From positions 62,001-126,000 of the forward strand of contig JBBCIY010000008.1 of assembly GCA_037189645.1 (NCBI GenBank): a DNA stretch of 64,000 nucleotides, written 5' to 3'. The position numbers and the translations under genes were made by a program. This DNA comes from Taishania sp037189645 (GTDB taxonomy: Bacteria > Bacteroidota > Bacteroidia > Flavobacteriales_D > Crocinitomicaceae). The notes under the pieces are model-generated. The model did not search any database. It was not told the origin of the DNA and was given only the letters and a program-made list of their open reading frames with translations. Of this stretch, positions 1-7,986 are shown one piece after another. Every line of letters begins with the position of its first letter. The stretch's first letter is position 1.

Positions 1-1164
1 CCGGACGAAGCATCCAATAACTTTGTATGGATCTCTGAAAGGGATGGTTTCAACAACCTGTATTACTACGATTTCAACGGGCAATTAATCCGCCAGCTGA
101 CAGCGAACAAATTTGTTGTAAAAGACATCCTGACTGCCAGGAACGGCAAAATTTATTTCTCTGCAACCGGAGAAAATCCGCTGAACACAATGATCTATTC
201 GGTTGACCTGAAAGGAAGGCAGGCATTGGTAACAAAAACAGAAGGAACCCACCAGTTAGAGCTGTCTTCAAACGGAGCCTTGTATTACGACGGGTATTCC
301 AATCATACAACACCTTTTGAAGCAAACATCTGCACTTCAACAGGCAAACAGGCAAAACACCTGTTGACCGCTTCCAATCCGCTGGCCGGCTACAAGACCG
401 GTAAAACGGAGATCGGGAGCATTACGGCAAAAGACGGGACAAAATTGTACACCCGCCTGATCAAACCAAGTGATTTTGATCCTGCTAAAAAATATCCCGT
501 ACTGATCTATGTTTACGGAGGTCCTCACGCACAGATGATCACCAATTCCTGGTACGACGGTTCTTCTTTGTGGATGAACTGGCTCGCAGAGCAGGGATAC
601 CTGGTCTTTACGGTAGACAACAGAGGATCAGCGGAACGTGGCTTCGCGTTTGAATCGCAGATCCACCGCCAGCTGGGGAAAGTGGAAATGGAAGACCAGC
701 TTTCAGGAGTGGACTACCTGAAATCACTCGGATACGTTGATGAAAACCGGATCGCTGTTCACGGATGGTCTTTCGGCGGATTTATGACCACATCCTTACT
801 GCTCCATTACCCGGGAGTATTCACCACAGGAGTTGCAGGAGGACCTGTTACAGACTGGAAGTATTACGAGATCATGTACGGAGAACGCTACATGGACCGT
901 CCGGAGCAAAACCAGGAAGGGTACGAGCAAACAAGCCTGCTGACACATGCGAAAAGCCTGAAAGACAATTTATTGCTCATTCACGGAACAGTTGACGACG
1001 TCGTTGTATTACAGCACAATTACGCATTGGTAAAGAAATTCGTTGATCTTGGAATCCAGATGGATTTCTTTCCCTACCCGATGCACCCGCACAACGTAAG
1101 GGGCAAAGACAGGGTACACCTGATGGAGAAAGTACTGAATTTCGTGCTGGAACACAACAAATAA
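1..1164 (+). CDS. S9 family dipeptidyl peptidase IV-type serine peptidase, 3' part
   Basis: The reading frame is open from base 1, so this is the C-terminal 387 residues of a longer protein; family members are about 700-750 residues and the missing part would hold most of the beta-propeller. The visible part covers the last propeller strands and the alpha/beta-hydrolase domain. The nucleophile motif GWSFGG has its Ser codon at 769-771. The acid lies in the HGTVDDVV segment and the catalytic His in the MHPHNVRG segment near the C-terminus. The family releases N-terminal X-Pro dipeptides in the periplasm or at the cell surface, and together with DPP III and two peptide transporters later in the window suggests peptide feeding. 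Family assignment is firm; exact specificity is inferred. Confidence 0.93.
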   Translation, partial: PDEASNNFVWISERDGFNNLYYYDFNGQLIRQLTANKFVVKDILTARNGKIYFSATGENPLNTMIYSVDLKGRQALVTKTEGTHQLELSSNGALYYDGYSNHTTPFEANICTSTGKQAKHLLTASNPLAGYKTGKTEIGSITAKDGTKLYTRLIKPSDFDPAKKYPVLIYVYGGPHAQMITNSWYDGSSLWMNWLAEQGYLVFTVDNRGSAERGFAFESQIHRQLGKVEMEDQLSGVDYLKSLGYVDENRIAVHGWSFGGFMTTSLLLHYPGVFTTGVAGGPVTDWKYYEIMYGERYMDRPEQNQEGYEQTSLLTHAKSLKDNLLLIHGTVDDVVVLQHNYALVKKFVDLGIQMDFFPYPMHPHNVRGKDRVHLMEKVLNFVLEHNK

Positions 1165-1185
1165 TACCGGAAACCCTCTGTTCTG

Positions 1186-1599
1186 GTGGGAGATCCCGAC
1201 ATACTCGACGACACGTTTGTCAGCCCTGGAAAGAATCAGTTCAGCAGATTGACAGGCGTGTTTCTCGTCCTGCAGCTTCTGGCATTATTTCTCAGCAATG
1301 CCATCGCATTCTATGAAATGGAGACCATTTTATTTTCCGGCCCTCTTGTCGTAGTATCCGCTCTTATTTTAATCATACTCGGTGTTTTGCACAAAGAACG
1401 TTTACCACTGATCATGGGAAGTTATTCGATTATCCTTGCAGCAATCCTGTTCTTATTGATTTACTTCTACCAGATGGGGCCGTCCATGGCCCGGAAGAAA
1501 CTGCTGGTTCCCTGGACGATCGTCAATTCCCCTTTCCTGCTCCTGTGGACTGTTCTCACCTGGAGATTCCTGGCGCGGAAAAACGGCTCTCCTGCCTGA
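1186..1599 (+). CDS. small four-helix membrane protein, unknown function
   Basis: This 137-residue frame begins with GTG 21 bases after the peptidase stop and encodes about four hydrophobic helices (roughly residues 22-42, 47-65, 73-92 and 105-128) with short polar links and a basic C-terminus. I recognise no family motif. The close spacing and common direction suggest co-transcription with the upstream peptidase. The GTG start is uncertain because no ATG lies near the frame's beginning. The distribution of hydrophobic segments makes it look like a real inner-membrane protein, but it has no independent functional evidence. Confidence 0.6.
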   Translation: MGDPDILDDTFVSPGKNQFSRLTGVFLVLQLLALFLSNAIAFYEMETILFSGPLVVVSALILIILGVLHKERLPLIMGSYSIILAAILFLLIYFYQMGPSMARKKLLVPWTIVNSPFLLLWTVLTWRFLARKNGSPA

Positions 1600-1690
1600 A
1601 ACCCTTCAAAGAAATCAGTGGTGCTGCAAGCCTGCTGCGGTTCCAGCGTCTCAACAGCGAAGCGATTCTGATTTCTAATATCTTTTTTAC

Positions 1691-1698
1691 TATCTTTG
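1691..1698 (+). promoter_or_regulatory. -7 promoter box of uvrD
   Basis: TATCTTTG matches the Bacteroidota -7 consensus TAnnTTTG exactly and lies 48 bases before the helicase ATG. No convincing -33 TTG is visible at the usual distance. Confidence 0.6.
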
Positions 1699-1746
1699 TG
1701 AAACCATCGATATTGCACTTTTTTACAGTCATTTTTTTCAAAACGA

Positions 1747-4068
1747 ATGAGTTATTTAGACGGATTGAACCCAAGCCAGCGCGCCGCTGTTGAAAACATA
1801 TACGGACCTACCATGGTCATTGCAGGAGCCGGTTCCGGAAAAACGCGGGTGCTGACATTCAGAATCGCGTACATGATGGAGCAAGGCATTGACCCATTCA
1901 ATATCCTGGCACTTACATTTACCAACAAGGCAGCGAAAGAAATGCAGGAACGGATCGCGAAGATCAGCTCTTCGGGCGCAATGGGACATTACGGCGTCAG
2001 CGAGGCAAAGCACCTCACCATGGGAACCTTTCACTCTGTCTTTTCAAGAATCCTGCGATTCAACGCCGACAGGATCGGTTACCCGCAAAATTTTACCATA
2101 TACGATACCCAGGATTCAAAAAGCCTCTTAAAAGACGTCATCAAAGAATTGAACCTGGACGACAAAACATACAAGCCAAGCGCCGTTCTGGGCAGGATCT
2201 CAGCAGCGAAAAACAATCTTATCTCCGCGGATGCTTACCTGCAGAACGATGAAATAATGACGGAGGACAGGATGGCACGCCGTCCCGAGCTGGGAAGGAT
2301 TTACAAGGCATACGCTACACGCTGCTTCAAGTCCGGAGCAATGGATTTTGACGACCTGCTGTACCAGACATACATTCTTTTACGCGATTTCCCGGATGTG
2401 CTCGGCTATTACCAGCAGAAATTCAAATACATCCTGGTCGATGAGTACCAGGACACCAATTACGCACAGTACATGATCGTGAAAATGCTGGCTGCTGCGT
2501 ATGAAAATATCTGCGTGGTCGGTGACGATGCGCAGAGTATTTACTCATTCCGGGGGGCCAACATCCAGAACATCCTCAACTTCAAAAAAGATTATCCTGA
2601 CTTCAAGCTATTCAAGCTGGAGCAGAATTACCGCAGTACAAAAAACATTGTGGAAGCCGCAAACAGCGTGATTTCCCGCAACATCGACCAGATCAAAAAA
2701 GACGTCTGGACAGACAATGACGAGGGGCAACTGCTGAATGTTATCCGGACATTGACCGATAACGAAGAAGGTAAATTAGTCGCTAACCGGCTGTTCGACC
2801 TGAAAAACCAGGAGGGCTGCTCATTCAACGATTTTGCGATATTGTACCGCACCAACCGCCAGTCGAGGGCATTCGAGGAAGCCCTGAGAAAACTGAACAT
2901 TCCTTACAAGATCTACGGAGGACTCTCATTTTACCAGCGCAAGGAAATTAAGGACCTGCTGGCTTACTTCCGCCTTACGACCAATCACCGGGATGAAGAA
3001 GCATTCAAACGTGTGATCAATTACCCGAAACGGGGAATCGGGAAAACGACCATTGAAAACATTACGATCGCCTCTACCACATACGGCCTGCCAATATGGG
3101 ATGTGATCACGAACATGGACCAATACCCCGTCCAGATGAACTCAGGAACACGCAATAAGATCGAAGAGTTTACCACGATGATCCGCAGCTTCACGGCACA
3201 GCTGGACAAGCTGAATGCCTATGACCTGGGGCAGCACATCGCCAAATCCAGCGGAGTGCTGAAAGACCTGTACGCAGAAAAAGACAAAGGTCCCGAAGAG
3301 GTGGAACGTTACCAGAACATCGAGGAATTATTGGCCGGACTGAAAGAATTTACCGTTTCCAAAGAAGAAGGAGAATCTGCAAGCCTGGCGGAATTCATGA
3401 TCGATGTTGCGCTATTGACAGATGCTGACGAAGACAAGGGAGAAGAGAGGAATCATGTCACCATGATGACCATTCACTCCAGCAAAGGGTTGGAATTTCC
3501 CCACGTTTTTCTGGTTGGGCTGGAAGAAAACCTCTTCCCTTCCCAGATGGCATTGCAGTCAAGAACTGAAACGGAAGAAGAACGCCGCCTGTTTTATGTC
3601 GCCGTTACCCGTGCGATGAAAACATGCACACTCACCTACGCTTCATCCCGTTTCCAGTGGGGTAACCTGACCAGCTCCGAACCCAGCCGTTTCATCGATG
3701 AGATCAATCCGAAATACCTGCATTTTGAAACACCTCAGAGAGGGCAAGGCCGTTCCCTGAACTCAGGAAGACCGTTAGGCGTCGGGTTTGGAAATGCTCC
3801 CGGAGGCCTGAACAAACCGTTGAGCGGAGTTTCTCAGCGTTCGTCTTCCGATATTCAGAATCTGAAACCTGTTTCCCAGGCATCGGGAGGGAAAGCGGAT
3901 ACCTCCGATCTGAAAGTAGGCTACAACGTGCTGCACGATCGTTTCGGGAAAGGAAAGATCACAAAGATAGAAGGGCAAGGACCGGATAAAAAAGCAACGA
4001 TCTTCTTCCCGCATCACGGAGCAAAAAATATTTTACTGCGCTTCGCGAATCTTACGGTAGTAGATTGA
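1747..4068 (+). CDS. uvrD: UvrD/PcrA-type superfamily 1 ATP-dependent DNA helicase
   Basis: The 773-residue protein has the usual length and order of a UvrD/PcrA 3'-5' helicase acting in nucleotide-excision and mismatch repair and in clearing protein-DNA complexes. Seen directly: the Q-motif (LNPSQ), Walker A AGAGSGKT at residues 26-33, a DEYQDTN Walker B near residue 232, GDDAQSIYSFRGA motif III, the QNYRST motif IV, the MMTIHSSKGLEF motif V and the VAVTRA motif VI. The low-complexity linker around residues 655-720 is followed by a C-terminal domain ending in a hydrophobic strand, as in PcrA. The ATG at 1747 directly precedes the first conserved residues. Its stop overlaps the TTG start of the next gene. 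Confidence 0.96.
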   Translation: MSYLDGLNPSQRAAVENIYGPTMVIAGAGSGKTRVLTFRIAYMMEQGIDPFNILALTFTNKAAKEMQERIAKISSSGAMGHYGVSEAKHLTMGTFHSVFSRILRFNADRIGYPQNFTIYDTQDSKSLLKDVIKELNLDDKTYKPSAVLGRISAAKNNLISADAYLQNDEIMTEDRMARRPELGRIYKAYATRCFKSGAMDFDDLLYQTYILLRDFPDVLGYYQQKFKYILVDEYQDTNYAQYMIVKMLAAAYENICVVGDDAQSIYSFRGANIQNILNFKKDYPDFKLFKLEQNYRSTKNIVEAANSVISRNIDQIKKDVWTDNDEGQLLNVIRTLTDNEEGKLVANRLFDLKNQEGCSFNDFAILYRTNRQSRAFEEALRKLNIPYKIYGGLSFYQRKEIKDLLAYFRLTTNHRDEEAFKRVINYPKRGIGKTTIENITIASTTYGLPIWDVITNMDQYPVQMNSGTRNKIEEFTTMIRSFTAQLDKLNAYDLGQHIAKSSGVLKDLYAEKDKGPEEVERYQNIEELLAGLKEFTVSKEEGESASLAEFMIDVALLTDADEDKGEERNHVTMMTIHSSKGLEFPHVFLVGLEENLFPSQMALQSRTETEEERRLFYVAVTRAMKTCTLTYASSRFQWGNLTSSEPSRFIDEINPKYLHFETPQRGQGRSLNSGRPLGVGFGNAPGGLNKPLSGVSQRSSSDIQNLKPVSQASGGKADTSDLKVGYNVLHDRFGKGKITKIEGQGPDKKATIFFPHHGAKNILLRFANLTVVD

Positions 4069-5066
4069 TTCATGTACCAGTGAATCCGGCTGTTTCCATA
4101 ATAACCCCGCTGAAAAATGCTTCCGCATGGATCCATGAAACCATTGAAAGCATACAGCACCAGTCATTCAAAGACTGGGAACTGATCATCATTGACGATC
4201 ACTCCGAAGACGACTCGTTCGCCATCGTATCCGGGATATGCACCCATGACAACCGTATCAGGATCCTCCGGAATGAAGGAAAAGGAATCATTTCCGCGCT
4301 GAACCAGGGATTATCTGACGCAAAGGGAACGTACATCACACGGATGGACGCCGACGACCTGATGCCGGGAAACCGTCTGCAACTAATGGTTGACGCATTC
4401 AAAGACCTTCCTGAAAAAGCTGTTGTAACGGGAAAAGTCCGTTATTTCTCCGAGCACCCTGTTTCGGAAGGTTACATGAAATACGAAAACTGGCTGAACG
4501 AACGCATTGAACGAAACGACTTCTACGATCATATTTTCCGTGAATGCATCGTTGCCTCTCCCAACTGGATGGGCAGGACAGCAGAATTTAACAACTACCG
4601 GCTGTTTGAGACACTGGACTACCCGGAAGACTACGACCTGTGCTTTCGCTGGATGAAAAACGGGTTTGGCATCCATCCGATCCATGAAACAACATTGCTA
4701 TGGCGGGAACATCCCGGAAGGACCTCCCGGAATTCCGCACATTACCAGCAGCGATCATTTTTCACACTCAAATTAAACTGGCTGATGCACTTCTACCCTG
4801 CTCCGGCTTCCATCGGGATCATCGGGACGGGAACAAAAGGGAAGTTATGTGCAGAACTGCTCCGGAAGGCGCATTACCCGTTCAATTTATACGATCTGAA
4901 TTTCCACAAATACAGTGCCCCGCTCTATGGAAGAACAGTACTGTCTCCTGAAAAGATAAACGATGAAATCGTACTGATCGCCCGCTACCCGGAAGTAATA
5001 GAAGAAATTCAAGCCTTTGTTGAAGAAAAAGGATATGAGATCGGTAAGAATGCGTTTTGGATGTAA
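4065..5066 (+). CDS. family 2 glycosyltransferase with extra C-terminal domain
   Basis: The N-terminal 230 residues form a GT-A glycosyltransferase: SIITPLKN start, a WELIIIDDHSEDDS nucleotide-binding segment, the RMDADD metal-binding motif and a later EDYDLCFRW segment with the likely catalytic base. Such enzymes add sugars to surface glycans at the cytoplasmic face of the membrane. After about residue 245 there is a separate region that opens with GIIGTGTKG, a glycine-rich turn resembling a dinucleotide-fold beginning, which is unusual for small GT2 enzymes. No in-frame ATG is available: the TTG at 4065 overlaps the helicase stop, and a GTG at 4080 is the other choice. Acceptor and donor sugars are unknown. 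Confidence 0.88.
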   Translation: MIHVPVNPAVSIITPLKNASAWIHETIESIQHQSFKDWELIIIDDHSEDDSFAIVSGICTHDNRIRILRNEGKGIISALNQGLSDAKGTYITRMDADDLMPGNRLQLMVDAFKDLPEKAVVTGKVRYFSEHPVSEGYMKYENWLNERIERNDFYDHIFRECIVASPNWMGRTAEFNNYRLFETLDYPEDYDLCFRWMKNGFGIHPIHETTLLWREHPGRTSRNSAHYQQRSFFTLKLNWLMHFYPAPASIGIIGTGTKGKLCAELLRKAHYPFNLYDLNFHKYSAPLYGRTVLSPEKINDEIVLIARYPEVIEEIQAFVEEKGYEIGKNAFWM

Positions 5067-5088
5067 CGAAGCAGAGGGGCAAGGAAGG

Positions 5089-6414
5089 TTATACTTCCAT
5101 TTTTACAGGCTCCAGCAGCTCACATTTCATCACTCCGTCCCGGTCAATCTCCGTTAAACGGATTTTTTGGAATGTATTGGTCATCGAAGCATCATAAGGG
5201 AATTTCACTTTTACATAGTTTTCCGTGAAACCGAACATTACGCCCATGTCTTCTTCCTGTTCGAACAGCACTGTACGCACTGTTCCTACATTCTCTTCGT
5301 AGAATTTACGTTTTTTCTTATCGGAAAGAATGTGCAGCTGGTTGCTGCGCTCTCTCCTGACATTCATCGGGACAGGTTCTCCCAGTTTAACCGCTGTGGT
5401 ATTGGCTCTTTCTGAATAAGTAAATACATGCAGGTAGGAAATATCCAGGTCTTTCAGGAAATTAACCGTGTCCATAAAATCCTCATCCGTTTCTCCGGGG
5501 AAACCTACGATCACATCCACCCCGATGCAGCAGTCAGGCCGTAGTTGCCTGATATAAGCAACACGTTCCGCATACAGTTCACGCAGGTACTTGCGGCGCA
5601 TTTTTTTCAGCAGCTTATTGGAACCCGATTGCAGCGGGATATGGAAATGAGGAACGAAATGTGTTGATTCTTCCAGTGAAAAATGAATGATCTCATTCGT
5701 CAGCAGGTTCGGCTCAATCGACGAAATCCTGTAACGGTCGATTCCCTGGATCTTATCCAGCTCTTTTATCAGACCAAAGAAGTTTTCTTCTCCTCCCTGT
5801 CCGAAATCACCGATATTCACACCTGTAAGGACAACTTCCTTGATATCTGTTTCTGCGATTTTATAGGCTTCTTTGACAGTCGTTGCGATGGTGGCATTCC
5901 TGCTTTTTCCTCTTGCCAGAGGAATCGTGCAGAACGTACAGAAATAATCACACCCGTCCTGGACTTTGAGGAACGACCGTGTCCTGTCGCCAAACGAGAA
6001 TGCGGGAATGAATTCTTTCGCTTTTTTGATGTTCTCAAAAGCCACCTCCGCCGTTTCTTTTTTGGCAAGCGTTTCATCAATGTAATCCAGCAGGTTGAAT
6101 TTTTCGTTTGCCCCCAATACCAGGTCCACGCCGGGAATCTCACTGATCTCCCGGGGCTTCAGCTGCGCAAAGCAGCCGATGATCGCCACAAATGCTCCCG
6201 GGTTGATCTTCAGCGCACGTTTTACCAGCTGTTTGCATTTCTTGTCCGCATTTTCCGTTACCGAACAGGTATTGATGACAAAAATATCAGGTGTTTCTTC
6301 AAAATTCACCTTCGCAAATCCCGCGTCTTCAAAAAGACGGGAAATGGTAGATGTTTCTGAAAAATTCAGCTTGCATCCCAATGTGTAAAACGCTACTTTC
6401 TTGTATTGAATCAT
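5089..6414 (-). CDS. mtaB: tRNA t6A37 methylthiotransferase MtaB
   Basis: The 441-residue protein belongs to the radical-SAM methylthiotransferases and most resembles MtaB, which converts t6A to ms2t6A at position 37 of ANN-decoding tRNAs. The N-terminal UPF0004 domain carries its three cluster-binding cysteines at about C14, C50 and C81. The radical-SAM motif CDYFCTFC gives C155, C159 and C162. A TRAM-like tail follows. Start ATG at 6414 sits 10 bases from an exact -7 box on the minus strand. The gene converges with the glycosyltransferase and diverges from lhgO. TcdA, which cyclises t6A, is encoded near 28 kb, so two successive t6A modifiers are in this window. Confidence 0.94.
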   Translation of the reverse strand: MIQYKKVAFYTLGCKLNFSETSTISRLFEDAGFAKVNFEETPDIFVINTCSVTENADKKCKQLVKRALKINPGAFVAIIGCFAQLKPREISEIPGVDLVLGANEKFNLLDYIDETLAKKETAEVAFENIKKAKEFIPAFSFGDRTRSFLKVQDGCDYFCTFCTIPLARGKSRNATIATTVKEAYKIAETDIKEVVLTGVNIGDFGQGGEENFFGLIKELDKIQGIDRYRISSIEPNLLTNEIIHFSLEESTHFVPHFHIPLQSGSNKLLKKMRRKYLRELYAERVAYIRQLRPDCCIGVDVIVGFPGETDEDFMDTVNFLKDLDISYLHVFTYSERANTTAVKLGEPVPMNVRRERSNQLHILSDKKKRKFYEENVGTVRTVLFEQEEDMGVMFGFTENYVKVKFPYDASMTNTFQKIRLTEIDRDGVMKCELLEPVKMEV

Positions 6415-6424
6415 GATGAAAGCG

Positions 6425-6432
6425 CAAAATTA
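6425..6432 (-). promoter_or_regulatory. -7 promoter box of mtaB
   Basis: The minus strand reads TAATTTTG, an exact TAnnTTTG, ending 10 bases before the mtaB ATG. Confidence 0.6.
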
Positions 6433-6514
6433 CACAGATTTAGGTTAGAAACCACATTTTAACTGTTTTTTAAGTCCGTACAAACAAAGTTTATTTTCTC
6501 AAATACCGTTTATT

Positions 6515-6549
6515 TTGACAAATTCTATTACCGGATATCGTTATATTTG
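6515..6549 (+). promoter_or_regulatory. lhgO promoter, -33 and -7 boxes
   Basis: TTG at 6515-6517 and an exact -7 box TATATTTG at 6542-6549 are separated by 24 bases, slightly longer than typical for Bacteroidota. The ATG at 6570 lies 20 bases downstream of the -7 box, so the GTG two codons upstream is not needed. Confidence 0.65.
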
Positions 6550-6569
6550 CAGCACTAAAATCAGTGACC

Positions 6570-7781
6570 ATGGTATATGACATCGCAATTGTCGGAGGAG
6601 GAATTGTCGGAGCAGCAACATTTTACAAATTACAAAAACGGCATCCGCATCTGTCCATCGTTTTATTGGAAAAAGAAAATAAGCTGGCAGATCACCAGAC
6701 AGGTCATAACTCCGGGGTCATTCACTCGGGATTGTACTACAAGCCGGGGTCACTCAAGGCGAAAAACTGCATCCAGGGCCGTCATGAACTGGTTGCTTTT
6801 GCAAAGGAGCACGGGATCAAACACGATGTCTGCGGAAAAGTTGTTGTGGCAACGGACCCGAAGGAATTACCCTATATGGATAAGATCTTCAATACCGGGC
6901 TGGAAAATAAGATCGAAGGGATCGAAAAGATCAGTGCGGAGCAGGTAAAGGAAATTGAACCCCACGTAGTATCCATCGGCGGAATCTGGGTTCCGTGTAC
7001 CGGGATCATTGATTTCCGGGGAGCTACCGAAAAAATGGCAGAGCTGGCACTGGCTCAAAACCCTGACAGCGCTTTAAAAACAGGACATGAAGTAACCGCA
7101 ATAGAACGGAATGGTGATGTATCGACACTAAAAACCAGCAAAGGAGATTTTTCCGCGAAACACCTGATTTTCTGCGCCGGGCTTCAGGCAGACCGGATGG
7201 CAAGAAAAGACGGGGTAAAATTAAAGGAACAGGTAGTAGGCTTTCGCGGAGATTACTATGAGCTGACAGAAGAAGCGAAACACAAGGTAAAGAACCTGAT
7301 CTACCCGGTTCCCAATCCTGATTTCCCGTTCCTGGGCGTCCACTTTACACGGATGACCGACGGTGAGACAGAATGCGGACCGAATGCGGTATTTACATTC
7401 AAGCGGGAAGGTTACGGGAAAACGGACTTTTCACTCAAAGATACTTCTGACGCATTGGGATATGGAGGAACGTGGAAACTGTTCTTCAACAATATGAGCT
7501 TCGGGATCAATGAATACCGCAGAGCTTTTTCAAAGAAATTGTTCCTGAAAACATTACAGCGGATGATCCCGTCACTCACAATGGAGGATCTGAAACCCGG
7601 CCGATCGGGAGTACGCGCCTTGCTGCTAAGCAAAGACGGAGATACCCGTGATGATTTCCGGATCGAATACCACGGCAACTCCATTCACGTATTGAACGCT
7701 CCTTCCCCGGCGGCAACGGCTTCTCTTTCAATCGGGGGATACATTGCCGACGAAGCGGAAAAACACTTCGGGATAAAGTAA
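6570..7781 (+). CDS. lhgO: L-2-hydroxyglutarate oxidase LhgO
   Basis: The 403-residue flavoprotein starts with an FAD dinucleotide fold (GGGIVGAATF, residues 8-17) and carries LhgO landmarks: the KENKLADHQTGHNSGVIH segment, which binds FAD, and a long substrate domain ending in SPAATASLSIG. It oxidises L-2-hydroxyglutarate to 2-oxoglutarate, feeding the TCA cycle and removing a dead-end metabolite; the membrane quinone pool is the usual acceptor. I chose ATG at 6570 instead of the GTG at 6564 because it matches the usual N-terminus. The gene stands alone under its own promoter, divergent from mtaB. Confidence 0.94.
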   Translation: MVYDIAIVGGGIVGAATFYKLQKRHPHLSIVLLEKENKLADHQTGHNSGVIHSGLYYKPGSLKAKNCIQGRHELVAFAKEHGIKHDVCGKVVVATDPKELPYMDKIFNTGLENKIEGIEKISAEQVKEIEPHVVSIGGIWVPCTGIIDFRGATEKMAELALAQNPDSALKTGHEVTAIERNGDVSTLKTSKGDFSAKHLIFCAGLQADRMARKDGVKLKEQVVGFRGDYYELTEEAKHKVKNLIYPVPNPDFPFLGVHFTRMTDGETECGPNAVFTFKREGYGKTDFSLKDTSDALGYGGTWKLFFNNMSFGINEYRRAFSKKLFLKTLQRMIPSLTMEDLKPGRSGVRALLLSKDGDTRDDFRIEYHGNSIHVLNAPSPAATASLSIGGYIADEAEKHFGIK

Positions 7782-7783
7782 CG

Positions 7784-7840
7784 ACGCAATCCCGGGTAAG
7801 GCCCTACCCACCCGGGCTGTTACTCCCTTGCGTTGGGAGT
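7784..7840 (+). other. compact GC-rich structured region after lhgO, possible pseudoknot
   Basis: Immediately after the lhgO stop, CCCGGGT (7791-7797) pairs with ACCCGGG (7810-7816), and ACTCCC (7822-7827) pairs with GGGAGT (7835-7840). The second hairpin's loop contains TTGCGT (7828-7833), which is complementary to ACGCAA at 7784-7789, so a loop-to-upstream pseudoknot or an alternative long stem can form. No T-run follows, so it is not an ordinary terminator. It could be a 3' mRNA stabiliser, a REP-like element or a small RNA. Confidence 0.4.
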
Positions 7841-7986
7841 CAGCTTGGAAAACTTCAAAAATTCAGGAACTAAACGTTTAAGTGAAAAATGGTTTATTAA
7901 CAAATAATTAAGTTTTTAACCCGGCTTTTTGCTTCTTTTGGCACAGGTTTTGATTCATAAAACGAAATAAACAAAACCCCGTTCCT

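Noticed and set aside
5683..6360. Plus-strand frame of 225 codons
   Set aside because: It is antisense to mtaB, which has all six cluster cysteines and a promoter box.
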